Shown: one piece after another, positions 54,826 through 63,882 of the stretch
How positions within the stretch are numbered: position 1 is the first letter of the stretch
Layout of the letters: the number at the start of each line of letters is the position of its first letter
DNA from: Anabaena azotica FACHB-119
GTDB taxonomy: Bacteria; Cyanobacteriota; Cyanobacteriia; Cyanobacteriales; Nostocaceae
Direction: 5' to 3'
DNA length: 64,000 nucleotides
Assembly: GCF_014697625.1 (NCBI RefSeq)
Contig: NZ_JACJSG010000002.1
Location: 186,001 to 250,000 of the forward strand
Made by a program: the position numbers and the translations under genes
The notes under the pieces: model-generated
Databases searched by the model: none
The model's input: the letters and a program-made list of their open reading frames with translations, nothing else
What the model was told of the DNA's origin: nothing

Positions 54826-55737
54826 ATGAACCAAAAAAATACACAAATTGTGGCAACATTTTATAAGTTCGTGAGTTTGCCGGATTTCGCCGAGAAACAA
54901 GACCCCCTGTTAGCCTACTGTTTAGACCAAGGTATCAAGGGGACAATTCTCCTAGCCCAAGAAGGAATCAACGGGACAATTGCAGGTTCGCGTCCAGCTA
55001 TTGACGCTGTATTGTCCTATCTGCGTTCTGACCCCCGCTTACAAGACCTAGAACACAAAGAGTCTACCGCCGACAACCCACCATTTGAGCGGATGAAGGT
55101 GCGGTTGAAAAAAGAAATTGTTACCTTGGGTTTACCGGAAGTTGACCCCAATGAACAGGTGGGCACTTATGTTACGCCGCAAGAATGGAATGAGTTAATT
55201 TCTGACCCGGAAGTAACGGTAATTGACACTCGTAACGATTACGAAGTACATATTGGCACTTTCAAAGGGGCGCAAAATCCCCAAACTAATTCATTTCGGG
55301 ATTTCCCCGAATATGTCCGCCAAAACCTTGACCCTAGTAAACAAAAGAAAGTTGCCATGTTTTGTACTGGGGGTATTCGTTGCGAAAAAGCCTCATCTTT
55401 TATGCTGTCTCAAGGTTTTGCAGAGGTGTATCACTTGAAAGGGGGGATACTCAAGTATTTGGAGGAAGTTCCACCGGAAGACAGTTTGTGGGAAGGTGAA
55501 TGTTTTGTCTTTGATGAACGCATAGCTGTAGGTCATGGGTTAGAGCCGGGAAGTCATGATTTATGCTTCTGTTGTGGACATCCATTGTCGGAGGAGGATA
55601 AAGCATCAGCGAAGTATGAGGAGGGGATTTCTTGTCCTTGGTGTTTTGATGGTTTGACTGAGGAGAAGAGAGTCAGACAACAGGAGAAATGGCGACAGTT
55701 GCAGTTAAAAATGTTGAGAGTTGATACTGCATCGTAG
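54826..55737 (+). CDS. trhO: tRNA uridine(34) hydroxylase TrhO (rhodanese family)
   Basis: A 303-residue protein. An N-terminal ferredoxin-like domain ([34 protein letters not shown]) is followed by a rhodanese domain (about 125-225) with [18 protein letters not shown], the active-site loop [13 protein letters not shown] and [17 protein letters not shown], and a C-terminal region with [14 protein letters not shown] and two Cys pairs ([16 protein letters not shown]). TrhO makes 5-hydroxyuridine at wobble U34 with O2. It is divergent from tRNA-Ala(UGC), itself a U34 tRNA, with 59 bp between. ATG at 54826 is used. The name rests on the whole-length family match. Confidence 0.93.
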   Translation: MNQKNTQIVATFYKFVSLPDFAEKQDPLLAYCLDQGIKGTILLAQEGINGTIAGSRPAIDAVLSYLRSDPRLQDLEHKESTADNPPFERMKVRLKKEIVTLGLPEVDPNEQVGTYVTPQEWNELISDPEVTVIDTRNDYEVHIGTFKGAQNPQTNSFRDFPEYVRQNLDPSKQKKVAMFCTGGIRCEKASSFMLSQGFAEVYHLKGGILKYLEEVPPEDSLWEGECFVFDERIAVGHGLEPGSHDLCFCCGHPLSEEDKASAKYEEGISCPWCFDGLTEEKRVRQQEKWRQLQLKMLRVDTAS

Positions 55738-55775
55738 ACTAATATGATCACTGTGATTAACTCATCATCACCGCT

Positions 55776-56876
55776 ATGAAAGCTATATCCAGTCCCATCA
55801 ACCTGTTGGAATATGAACAGTTAGCCAAAACTCATCTATCTCAGATGGCTTTGGACTATTATATCAGTGGGGCTGGGGATGAAATGACGCTGCGAGATAA
55901 CCGTGCAGCTTTTGAGCGAGTCAAGCTGCGCCCAAAGATGCTAGTTGATGTCAGCGAAATTAACCTGACTACCTCGGTGTTGGGAGAGCCTTTGCAATTA
56001 CCGCTACTAATTGCACCGATGGCGTTTCAATGTTTGGCGCATCCTGATGGGGAACTAGCCACAGCAACGGCGGCTGCATCAGCAGGTTTGGGTATGGTGT
56101 TGAGTACCTTGTCTACCCAAAGTATAGAAGATGTGGCAGAGGTTGGGAGTAAATTTGACAATGCTCTGCAATGGTTCCAACTTTACATCCATAAAGACCG
56201 GGGATTGACTCGTGCTTTAGTAGAAAAAGCTTATGCAGCAGGTTATAAGGCTCTTTGCTTGACTGTGGATGCGCCTGTGTTGGGACAAAGAGAACGCGAT
56301 CGCCACAATGAGTTTACCTTGCCTGCTGGGCTACAATTAGCTAATCTAGTTAACATATCCGGGTTAGAAATTCCTGATGAGCAAGAAGAATCGGGATTAT
56401 TTACTTATTTCGCCCAACAACTAGACCCGGCTTTGACTTGGGACGATTTGGAATGGTTGCAATCTTTATCTCCTCTACCGTTAGTAGTTAAAGGGATTTT
56501 ACGCAGCGATGATGCAGTGCGGGCGGTGGAGTATGGAGCCAAAGCCATTGTAGTGTCTAATCATGGGGGCAGACAATTAGATGGTGCGATCGCCTCATTA
56601 GATGCTCTCAGTGAAATAGTACCAGCCGTCAATGGTAGAGCCGAGGTTCTAGTAGATGGCGGTATTCGTCGGGGTACAGATATTCTCAAAGCCTTAGCTA
56701 TAGGCGCACAAGCTGTATTAATCGGTAGACCAATTTTGTGGGGACTAGCTGTAGGCGGACAAGCGGGTGTATCTCATGTAATATCTTTACTGCAAAAAGA
56801 GCTAAATGTAGCAATGGCTCTTATGGGTTGTTCTACACTAGCGGAGATCGATTCTAGTTTCCTGCATTTTAAGTGA
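55776..56876 (+). CDS. FMN-dependent alpha-hydroxy-acid oxidase (lactate/glycolate oxidase)
   Basis: A 366-residue FMN enzyme of the (S)-2-hydroxy-acid oxidase family. Seen: DYYISGAGDEMTLRDNRAAF (active-site Tyr region), LQLPLLIAPMAF, LSTLSTQSIEDVAEVG, WFQLYIHKDRG, LTVDAPVLGQRERD, PLVVKGILRSDDA, the catalytic His and Arg in VVSNHGGRQLDG, and VLVDGGIRRGTDILKAL with ALIGRPIL-like VLIGRPILWGLA. In N2-fixing Nostoc the homologue studied is mainly an L-lactate oxidase, which removes O2 or lactate while producing H2O2; this is inferred here from similarity. No promoter signal stands out. It follows trhO by 38 bp and may be co-transcribed. Confidence 0.92.
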   Translation: MKAISSPINLLEYEQLAKTHLSQMALDYYISGAGDEMTLRDNRAAFERVKLRPKMLVDVSEINLTTSVLGEPLQLPLLIAPMAFQCLAHPDGELATATAAASAGLGMVLSTLSTQSIEDVAEVGSKFDNALQWFQLYIHKDRGLTRALVEKAYAAGYKALCLTVDAPVLGQRERDRHNEFTLPAGLQLANLVNISGLEIPDEQEESGLFTYFAQQLDPALTWDDLEWLQSLSPLPLVVKGILRSDDAVRAVEYGAKAIVVSNHGGRQLDGAIASLDALSEIVPAVNGRAEVLVDGGIRRGTDILKALAIGAQAVLIGRPILWGLAVGGQAGVSHVISLLQKELNVAMALMGCSTLAEIDSSFLHFK

Positions 56877-57046
56877 AGGGGAGATGAGGGAGATGAGGGA
56901 GAAACCCACCCCTAACCCCTCCCAAGAGGGGAACAGGAAGCAGAGGGCAATAACTTTTGACTATGGACTATGGACTGTTGACTAATTTCAACCAACTCCT
57001 TGCCATAACCTAAATGCCTGTACTATAATAGTGAAGTTGCCTCCAA
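56877..57046. repeat. Intergenic GGGAGATGA and CCCACCCCTAACCCC repeats
   Basis: GGGAGATGAGGGAGATGAGGG (in tandem) and a single CCCACCCCTAACCCCTCCCA-AGAGGGGAA unit like those at 51719, then GACTATGGACTATGGACTGT heptamers. Confidence 0.75.
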
Positions 57047-57130
57047 GGGCGGGTGGCGAAACTGGTAGACGCACCACACTCAAAATGTGGCGACCTTGCG
57101 GTCATAGGAGTTCGATTCTCCTCCTGCCCA
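57047..57130 (+). tRNA. tRNA-Leu (CAA anticodon)
   Basis: 84 nt starting GGGCGGGTGGCGAAACTGG. The acceptor stem GGGCGGG pairs with CCTGCCC; the anticodon arm CCACA-CTCAAAA-TGTGG gives CAA; a long variable arm (CGACCTTGCGGTCATA) marks a class II tRNA; the T arm has GTTCGATTC. Discriminator A; CCA not encoded. An open frame on the other strand (57010-57297) covers it and is not real. Confidence 0.95.
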
Positions 57131-57154
57131 CTGTTTACTAAAAAGAGAAAGTAG

Positions 57155-57436
57155 ATGCGATTAAAAAGATGGGAATCTCCCCGCCGAGAAGGGAGAAATG
57201 ATAAAGGTAGAGGCGGTTCTGCCAGAAAGAGACAACTGAAAAAGCAAAGACAAATGTTGCGGCAAAAGCTCAAAGAAGCTAACCAGCAAGACAACAAAAA
57301 GAATAATCAAAATGGGGGAGATAAACCAATCTTCCCCATTTTTTTTGCACTACCTTTGTCAGTGGTTAGTAGTCAGTTGTTTTTCCCGGATTTCTCACCA
57401 CAGCTATCAAAGCCTGTGCTTGTGCAGGTTCGCTAG
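57155..57436 (+). CDS. Possible small basic protein next to tRNA-Leu
   Basis: A 93-residue frame starting 24 bp after the tRNA. Residues 1-55 are strongly basic and hydrophilic (RLKRWESPRREGRNDKGRGG, RKRQLKKQRQMLRQKLKE), which looks like real coding sequence. From about residue 57 the frame reads through a terminator-like hairpin (57309-57346) and becomes hydrophobic, so the frame may be a fusion or a chance extension. I cannot recognise a family. Kept because the basic half has a protein-like composition; it could be spurious. Confidence 0.35.
   Translation: MRLKRWESPRREGRNDKGRGGSARKRQLKKQRQMLRQKLKEANQQDNKKNNQNGGDKPIFPIFFALPLSVVSSQLFFPDFSPQLSKPVLVQVR
57309..57346 (+). terminator. Intrinsic terminator after tRNA-Leu
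   Basis: AAAATGGGG (57309-57317) pairs with CCCCATTTT (57334-57342), with AGAT/ATCT extending the stem, and is followed by a T-run to 57346. It ends the tRNA-Leu transcript, together with any small gene between. Confidence 0.7.
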
Positions 57437-57533
57437 TATTCGCTACTGGGAGTGTAAACCCTAGCCTTTTTTAAGAGGGATAGGGGGATAAATTAGTGCT
57501 TGATATCACAATCAACGGCTGAAAACATACTCT

Positions 57534-58025
57534 TATATTAAGTTCGGATGAATAGTATAATAATAAGATTAGAACAGTTGCTGTGCATCTAAAACGAATT
57601 GCGATCGTTAACCACATGAGTACAGAGGAGCTGTTGGTTCGCTATCGTCAGACGACACAAGCAACAGAACGTAGCCATTACCAAATAATATGGTTATTAG
57701 CCACAGGAAAAACAGTGAATGAGGTGGCGCAAGTAACAGGATATACAAGAATTTGGATTTATCAATTAATAAAACGTTATAACCAAATCATCTATTTACC
57801 TGCCTATTCGCCTGAACTACAACCCGCAGAACGCTTGTGGCCTTTAGCTAACGAGATTGTCGCTAATCACTCTCCAAGTTCTTTAGATGAATTAGAAGCT
57901 TTGTTAGTGCTTGGTTGCCAAGAACTGATGAAACAACATAATTTAATCTCTGGTCTAACTTGCTACCACTGGTGGCCAAGAACCAGGGAAGCTTAATTAT
58001 CAGTGTTTATCCGAACTTGATATTA
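57534..58025 (+). mobile_element. Decayed IS630-type element (deletion derivative)
   Basis: About 490 bp with related ends: TATATTAAGTTCGGATGAAT (57534) and ATCCGAACTTGATATTA (58009-58025) are inverted copies around AAGTTCGGAT. Inside is one open frame with a truncated transposase. TA dinucleotides at both edges fit the IS630/Tc1 target preference, but the exact borders are not certain. Confidence 0.75.
57583..57996 (+). pseudogene. Internally deleted IS630-family transposase
   Basis: 137 codons from a GTG; an ATG at 57616 (MSTEELLVRYRQ) is the more likely original start. Residues 12-67 are an N-terminal helix-turn-helix (SHYQIIWLLATGKTVNEVAQ, VTGYTRIWIYQLIKRYNQ). The frame then jumps directly to the C-terminal catalytic part IIYLPAYSPELQPAERLWPL, which holds the last acidic residue (Glu) of the DDE triad. 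The central 200 or so residues with the first two Asp residues are missing, in frame. The protein cannot be an active transposase, but it could still bind the element's ends. Complete relatives would be about 340-360 residues. Confidence 0.85.
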
Positions 58026-58223
58026 GGGGGGATCAAGCGAAATATTGCATACTTGTGAGACATCTTCTAATCAGCAACGCCAAGATATTACTTTCATCTA
58101 ACTGCTGACATAAGAATTGCTAACGTCTAAAAATATATCTAATGGTTTAATAGAATCTGGTCAAAAACACTGTACTTTAATAAAAGATTACGCAATTCTC
58201 CTACTTTGGCTTGGTTGTAAGCA

Positions 58224-61200
58224 ATGAACTCTAGGCGCTCTAAAAAATCTCAGTCGAATACTCCTGATGGAGAGCAGCAAGGGAACGAAAATCAATCATT
58301 TCCGATAGTTGGGATTGGAGCATCTGCCGGTGGGTTGGAAGCATTTACACAGTTACTCAGCCATTTACCCTCCGATACGGGCATGGGATTTGTATTAATT
58401 CAGCATCTCAGTCCCAACCAAAAAAGTATTCTAGCTGAGATTTTAGCCAATACAACTCAAATGCCTGTAGAGCAAGCCCAGAATGACATGGTGGTGGAAC
58501 CAAATCATGTATATGTGATTCCGCCCAATGTTATGCTGACTATCTCTGGTGGTAAGCTGCAACTGAGTCCGCGTCAGCAGGTGCGGGGACATGTGATGTC
58601 AGTTGATACATTCTTCTTTTCCTTGGCTGAGGATCAGGGAAGTAAAGCTATTGGTATTGTGTTGTCTGGGGGTGATGCTGATGGTGCAAGGGGGCTGGAA
58701 GTCATCAAGGAAGCTGGCGGGATTACTTTTGCTCAGTGTGAGGACACAGCCCAAGTCAGCAGTATGCCTAAAACGGCTGTCGCTTCTGGTCAGGTAGACT
58801 TTGTATTAAGGCCACAAGAAATTGCTCAGGAGTTGGCTAAACTCAGTCGTCATCCCTACGTCAGTCGCTCCAGCAAGGGAAAATCGGCTGAAGTTCTACC
58901 CAAAGCAGGGGATGCTCTGGCGACAATTTTTAATCTGTTAAAGGCGGCGACGGGAGTTGATTTTCACCAATATAAGGAAACCACCCTCAAGCGCCGCATT
59001 CTCCGGCGGATGATTTTATATAAGTTGGAGAGATTAGAGGATTATGTAAGTTATTTGCAAGAGCATTCTGAGGAAGTCAAAGCCCTGTCTCAGGATGTGC
59101 TAATTAATGTTACCAGTTTCTTCCGAGATCCTGAAGCTTTTGATGCTTTAAAAACTAAGGTATTTCCGAAAATTATCAAAGAACATAATGCCAATTTTCC
59201 TATCCGTGTGTGGGTGGCGGGATGTTCTACAGGGGAAGAAGCCTATTCAATTGCTATCTGCTTACTGGAATATTTGCATAATCAGGGGATTAATAAACCA
59301 ATCCAAATTTTTGCTACAGATATTAATGAATCAGCCATTGAGAAGGCGAGGATAGGTATTTACAAGCATAACCAATTAATTGATGTTTCACGCGATCGCC
59401 TGCAATGCTTTTTTGTCTCCATAGATGATGGCTATCAAATTAGCAAGCCAGTGCGAGAGTTGTGTGTCTTTGCTAAACAAAACCTCATCGGCGATCCTCC
59501 CTTTTCCCACCTTGACCTAATTACCTGCCGCAATGTCCTAATTTATTTGAGTTCGGCTGTGCAAAAGAAACTACTGCCTATTTTCCACTATGGTTTAAAT
59601 TCAACTGGGTTTTTAATGCTCGGTACTTCGGAAACAGTAGGTGAGTTTACCGAATTGTTCACCTTGATTGACAGAAAATACAAACTTTATTCCCGCAAAC
59701 TGGGTAATACTACCCTGGGAATTGATTTAGTTGGCAATAACCAACCGAGCGAAACTGTCCAACTTCCACAACCAAGGAGCGAAGAAGCTTGGAATGATTT
59801 GGAAATGGCAAAAGTAGCTGACCAAATTGTGTTGGATCAGTTCGCTCCAGTTGGTGTAATTATTGACAGCGAATTAGAAATTTTGCAATTTCGCGGACAG
59901 ACTAGCCCCTATCTGCAACCACCATCAGGCAGACCTAGCTTTAATTTGCTGAAAATGGCTAGGGAAGAATTAAGGCTAGATTTACGTACCACTTTTCACC
60001 AAGCTAGAAAGCGCAATCTAGCGGTGAGGAAACAAGGCATACAAATTGCCGATGGCGATCGCCTCAAACTGGTGCAGATAGATATACTACCATTTAATCC
60101 GCCCAATACCACAAAACGCTACTTTTTAGTAATGTTTACGGATATGGGGCCGCTTACCTCTCCTATGTTAGATGTGGCGAAAACTCCTACTGCTATCAGA
60201 AAACGTAAACCCACAGATGAAGAAAAAGAAATTAACCACATCAGACAAGAGTTAGCCACTACTAAAGAATATTTGCAGTCAATTATTGAAGAACAACAAG
60301 CCACTAATCAAGACCTCAGAGCCGCTAACGAAGAAATTCTTTCGAGTAACGAAGAGTTGCAAAGCACCAATGAGGAGTTAGAAACGGCGAAAGAGGAAAT
60401 ACAGGCAACTAATGAAGAATTAAACACCATTAACGACGAATTACAACGCCGCAACCTGGAATCCTCCCAAGTTAACAACGATTTACAAAACCTCCTCAGC
60501 AGTATCAATATACCCATCCTCATGTTAGGGGGTGATTTACGCATTCGCCGCTTTACTCCGGTAGCCGAGAGGATTTTCAACCTCATTCCCTCCGATGTCG
60601 GGCGGCGATTTAGTGATATAAATCACAACTTAAATATTCCCGACTTAGAACAGCAAATTCTCTGTGTCATCAACACACTCAACTTTAAAGCACAGGAAAT
60701 CCAAGACCATGAGGGACATTGGTATGATTTACGCATCCGCCCCTATCGCACAGTAGAGAACAAAATCGACGGTGCAGTAGTAGTATTAGTTGATATCGAC
60801 GACCTCAAACGCAGCGCCAGGCAAATTACCGCCGCCAGGGATTACGCCGAGGCAATTGTCGCCACAGTGCGGGAATCACTGATAGTGTTAGATACAGAAT
60901 TAAAAGTAATTACCGCAAATCAATTCTTTTATGAAAAATTCCATGTATCACCAGAAGAGACAGAACAACAACTGATTTATGAGATTGGTAATGGACAGTG
61001 GGATATACCCGAATTGCGATCGCTCCTAGAAGACATTCTCCCCCATCAAAGCCAGTTCCAAAACTTAGCAATTGAGCATGAATTTGAGGAGATTGGGCGG
61101 AAAATCATGCGGTTGAATGCGCGGAAACTCTCACACATCCACGACGCACCGATGATACTCCTAGTAATTGAAGATATTACCGAGCAGAAGCAACTAGAAG

Positions 61201-62420
61201 CGGAACGGACGCAACTTTTGGCACAAGAACAAGCAGCCCGTGAAGCCGCAGAGACAGCCAACCGCGCCAAAGATGAATTTTTATCAATTCTCTCCCACGA
61301 ACTGCGAAACCCCCTCAACGCCATGCTGGGCTGGGCAAACCTACTCCGCACCCACGACATAGACGCAGCATCAGTAACTCAAGGATTAGAAGCCATCGAA
61401 CGCAGCGCCCAAGCCCAAGCCAGCCTAATCAGTGACTTATTGGATATCTCCCGCATCAGTTCGGGTAGACTGCGGATGGATGCCCAAGTAGTCGAACTTG
61501 TACCGATTATTGAAGCAGCGATCGCCGTCGTCCGCCTAGCAGCAGAAGCCAAAAACATCCAAATTTACACCAACCTAGACTCCACACGCAAACCAATAGT
61601 AGGCGACCCCGTGCGCTTACAACAGGTGATTTGGAATTTACTTTCTAACGCCATCAAATTCACCCCAGTCCGAGGGAGAATTGATGTCACCCTAGAATAC
61701 ACTTCCATAGAAGCCCAAATTCAAGTCAAAGACACAGGTCAAGGTATCACACCTGACTTCCTCCCTCATATATTTGAACGCTTCCGTCAAGCCGATGGCA
61801 GCAGAACCCGCTCAAATCCAGGCTTAGGCTTAGGGCTTTCCATCGTCTGCCACTTAGTAGAACTCCACGGCGGTACAGTAGAAGCCACCAGCCCAGGCGA
61901 AGGCCAAGGCACAACCTTTACAATTCGCCTGCCATTACAAAGCATCCAGAGTCAGATGTCCTACCTCACCCCCAGCGAGTCATATACCTTTACCAGACCT
62001 GAATTATCCATTGATAACATTGCTTCATTGGCAGGGCTAAAGGTACTTGTGGTAGATGATGAAGCCGACATCCGCCAATTATTTAAGTTAATCCTCGAAG
62101 AATATGGTGTCGAAGTCACAACAGTTGCATCAGCCAGCGCCGCCCTATCAACCCTGATGGCAAATCCCAACGGCTACGACGTACTCCTATCCGACATCGG
62201 TTTACCAGGAGAAGACGGTTACTCCCTCATGCGCCAAGTCAGGGCGCTAGATGCAGAAATTGGTGGACAAATCCCCGCCGCCGCCCTCACAGCCTATGCA
62301 GGTCAAGCAGAATATGCCGAAGCCTTAGCCGCCGGCTACCAAACCCACATCGCCAAACCCATCGACCCCTCGCAACTAGTGGCTTTGGTCGCATCCTTGA
62401 CTGGGAGAGTGAGGAGGTGA
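58224..62420 (+). CDS. CheB-CheR-PAS-histidine kinase-receiver fusion protein
   Basis: A 1398-residue cytoplasmic protein. Order: CheB methylesterase domain (about 25-205) with GIGASAGGLEAFTQLL, VLIQHLSPNQKS and GIVLSGGDADGARGL; CheR methyltransferase domain (about 235-490) with TTLKRRILRRM, VWVAGCSTGEEAYS, ATDINESAIEKAR and DLITCRNVLIYL; a further segment (about 505-640); a long coiled coil (about 670-760) of EELQSTNEELETAKEEIQAT type; two PAS domains (about 765-1000); HisKA with FLSILSHELRNPLNAML (His1025); HATPase with NLLSNAIKFTPVRG, DTGQGIT, PGLGLGLSIVCHL; and a receiver (VLVVDDEADIR; phospho-Asp in VLLSDIGLPGEDG). This architecture is known in proteobacteria and cyanobacteria; the input is unknown. 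Confidence 0.94.
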   Translation: MNSRRSKKSQSNTPDGEQQGNENQSFPIVGIGASAGGLEAFTQLLSHLPSDTGMGFVLIQHLSPNQKSILAEILANTTQMPVEQAQNDMVVEPNHVYVIPPNVMLTISGGKLQLSPRQQVRGHVMSVDTFFFSLAEDQGSKAIGIVLSGGDADGARGLEVIKEAGGITFAQCEDTAQVSSMPKTAVASGQVDFVLRPQEIAQELAKLSRHPYVSRSSKGKSAEVLPKAGDALATIFNLLKAATGVDFHQYKETTLKRRILRRMILYKLERLEDYVSYLQEHSEEVKALSQDVLINVTSFFRDPEAFDALKTKVFPKIIKEHNANFPIRVWVAGCSTGEEAYSIAICLLEYLHNQGINKPIQIFATDINESAIEKARIGIYKHNQLIDVSRDRLQCFFVSIDDGYQISKPVRELCVFAKQNLIGDPPFSHLDLITCRNVLIYLSSAVQKKLLPIFHYGLNSTGFLMLGTSETVGEFTELFTLIDRKYKLYSRKLGNTTLGIDLVGNNQPSETVQLPQPRSEEAWNDLEMAKVADQIVLDQFAPVGVIIDSELEILQFRGQTSPYLQPPSGRPSFNLLKMAREELRLDLRTTFHQARKRNLAVRKQGIQIADGDRLKLVQIDILPFNPPNTTKRYFLVMFTDMGPLTSPMLDVAKTPTAIRKRKPTDEEKEINHIRQELATTKEYLQSIIEEQQATNQDLRAANEEILSSNEELQSTNEELETAKEEIQATNEELNTINDELQRRNLESSQVNNDLQNLLSSINIPILMLGGDLRIRRFTPVAERIFNLIPSDVGRRFSDINHNLNIPDLEQQILCVINTLNFKAQEIQDHEGHWYDLRIRPYRTVENKIDGAVVVLVDIDDLKRSARQITAARDYAEAIVATVRESLIVLDTELKVITANQFFYEKFHVSPEETEQQLIYEIGNGQWDIPELRSLLEDILPHQSQFQNLAIEHEFEEIGRKIMRLNARKLSHIHDAPMILLVIEDITEQKQLEAERTQLLAQEQAAREAAETANRAKDEFLSILSHELRNPLNAMLGWANLLRTHDIDAASVTQGLEAIERSAQAQASLISDLLDISRISSGRLRMDAQVVELVPIIEAAIAVVRLAAEAKNIQIYTNLDSTRKPIVGDPVRLQQVIWNLLSNAIKFTPVRGRIDVTLEYTSIEAQIQVKDTGQGITPDFLPHIFERFRQADGSRTRSNPGLGLGLSIVCHLVELHGGTVEATSPGEGQGTTFTIRLPLQSIQSQMSYLTPSESYTFTRPELSIDNIASLAGLKVLVVDDEADIRQLFKLILEEYGVEVTTVASASAALSTLMANPNGYDVLLSDIGLPGEDGYSLMRQVRALDAEIGGQIPAAALTAYAGQAEYAEALAAGYQTHIAKPIDPSQLVALVASLTGRVRR

Positions 62421-62627
62421 GGGACTGGGGAAAAGGGAAAGGGGGAAGGGGAAGGGGGAAAGGGGAAAGGGGAAGGGGGAAGGGGGAAAGAAACTAACGA
62501 TAACTGATAACTGATAACTGATAACTGATAACTGATAACTGATAACTGACAACTGACAACTGACTAATGACTAAAGATATCATTTTTAGATACAATCAAT
62601 ATTCCGCGCTTCCTCATTCAAACCGCT
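62421..62627. repeat. GGGGGAAAGG and AACTGAT tandem repeats
   Basis: GGGGAAAGG/GGGGAAGG purine units (62433-62488), then about ten TAACTGA/CAACTGA heptamers (62497-62565), filling the gap before the MoeB gene. Confidence 0.88.
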
Positions 62628-63800
62628 ATGCTTAATCCTAATCTGGAAGAAATCCAGTTGACCAAAGACGACTATGAACGCTACTCCCGGCATTTAATTT
62701 TGCCGGAAGTGGGTATGGAAGGACAAAAACGCCTTAAGGCCGCCAGTGTTTTATGTATCGGTACTGGCGGACTAGGTTCACCATTATTGTTATATTTAGC
62801 AGCCGCAGGTATTGGACGCATCGGTATTGTTGATTTCGATGTGGTTGATACTTCCAACTTACAACGCCAAGTAATTCACGGCACATCCTGGGTAGGTAAA
62901 CCCAAGATTGAATCGGCAAAAAACCGTATCCATGAGATTAACCCCTACTGCCAGGTTGACCTCTACGAAACTCGCCTGAGTTCGGAAAATGCCCTAGATA
63001 TCGTCAAGGATTACGATATTGTAGTGGATGGTACAGATAACTTCCCTACCAGATATCTAGTTAACGATGCTTGTGTATTGTTGAACAAGCCCAACGTTTA
63101 CGGTTCGATTTTCCGCTTTGAAGGACAAGCAACGGTATTTAATTACGAAGGCGGGCCGAACTACCGCGACTTGTACCCAGAACCACCACCACCAGGATTA
63201 GTCCCTTCCTGTGCCGAAGGTGGGGTATTAGGTATACTACCAGGAATTATTGGTGTGATTCAAGCAACGGAAACAGTTAAAATTATTTTAGGTAAGGGTA
63301 ATACCCTCAGTGGCAGATTGTTGCTGTACAACGCCTTAGATATGACATTCCGCGAGTTGAAATTGCGTCCGAACCCCGAACGCCCAGTCATTGAAAAGCT
63401 GATAGACTATGAGCAATTCTGCGGTATTCCTCAAGCCAAAGCAGCAGAGGCGCAACAACAGCAAGAAATCCAAGAAATGACAGTTACACAACTCAAGGAA
63501 TTGCTGGATAGTGGGGCGAAGGATTTTGTGCTGCTAGATGTGCGTAACCCCAACGAATACGAAATAGCCAAAATTCCCGGTTCGATATTAGTGCCTTTAC
63601 CAGAGATTGAAAATGGTCATGGTGTAGCCAAAGTCAAAGAAGCACTCAATGGACACCGCTTAATTGCTCATTGTAAAATGGGCGGGCGATCAGCTAAAGC
63701 TCTAGCTATCCTCAAAGAATCGGGTATTGTGGGGACTAACGTTAAAGGCGGAATTACCGCTTGGAGTCGTGAAGTAGACCCTTCAGTTCCAGAGTATTAA
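62628..63800 (+). CDS. moeB: MoeB-type adenylyltransferase fused to a rhodanese domain
   Basis: A 390-residue E1-like enzyme that adenylates (and via rhodanese may sulfurate) the C-terminus of a small ubiquitin-like sulfur carrier (MoaD/ThiS). Seen: YSRHLILPEVGMEGQKRL, the nucleotide loop CIGTGGLGSPLLLYLAAAG, VDFDVVDTSNLQRQ, DGTDNFPTRYLVNDAC, the E1 cysteine in VPSCAEGGVLG and a rhodanese domain (about 285-388) with LLDVRNPNEYEIAKIPGS and the persulfide Cys in IAHCKMGGRSAKA. The two CxxC zinc motifs of E. coli MoeB are missing: the first reads NYRD, and the second region reads RPVIEK. Symbol follows the family; moeZ-like is an equally good name. Confidence 0.93.
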   Translation: MLNPNLEEIQLTKDDYERYSRHLILPEVGMEGQKRLKAASVLCIGTGGLGSPLLLYLAAAGIGRIGIVDFDVVDTSNLQRQVIHGTSWVGKPKIESAKNRIHEINPYCQVDLYETRLSSENALDIVKDYDIVVDGTDNFPTRYLVNDACVLLNKPNVYGSIFRFEGQATVFNYEGGPNYRDLYPEPPPPGLVPSCAEGGVLGILPGIIGVIQATETVKIILGKGNTLSGRLLLYNALDMTFRELKLRPNPERPVIEKLIDYEQFCGIPQAKAAEAQQQQEIQEMTVTQLKELLDSGAKDFVLLDVRNPNEYEIAKIPGSILVPLPEIENGHGVAKVKEALNGHRLIAHCKMGGRSAKALAILKESGIVGTNVKGGITAWSREVDPSVPEY

Positions 63801-63820
63801 ATCGAATAAATGTAGAGAAT

Positions 63821-63882
63821 TAGGACTTAAGCAACTGGCACATGGGGTAGTGGACTGGCAAGACTAAACTTGTGCATTAGCC
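63821..63882. mobile_element. Left end of a nested element cut by the window
   Basis: TAGGACTTAAGCAACTGGCA (63821-63840) matches the end of the element at 51883, and GTAGTGGACTGGCAAGACTA then AACTTGTGCATTAG (63847-63880) matches a GTAGTGGCGTG-family left arm (copy 5). The matching right arms are not recognised before position 64000. Confidence 0.6.

Noticed and set aside
57010..57297. 95-codon minus-strand frame
   Set aside because: It covers the tRNA-Leu gene on the other strand.
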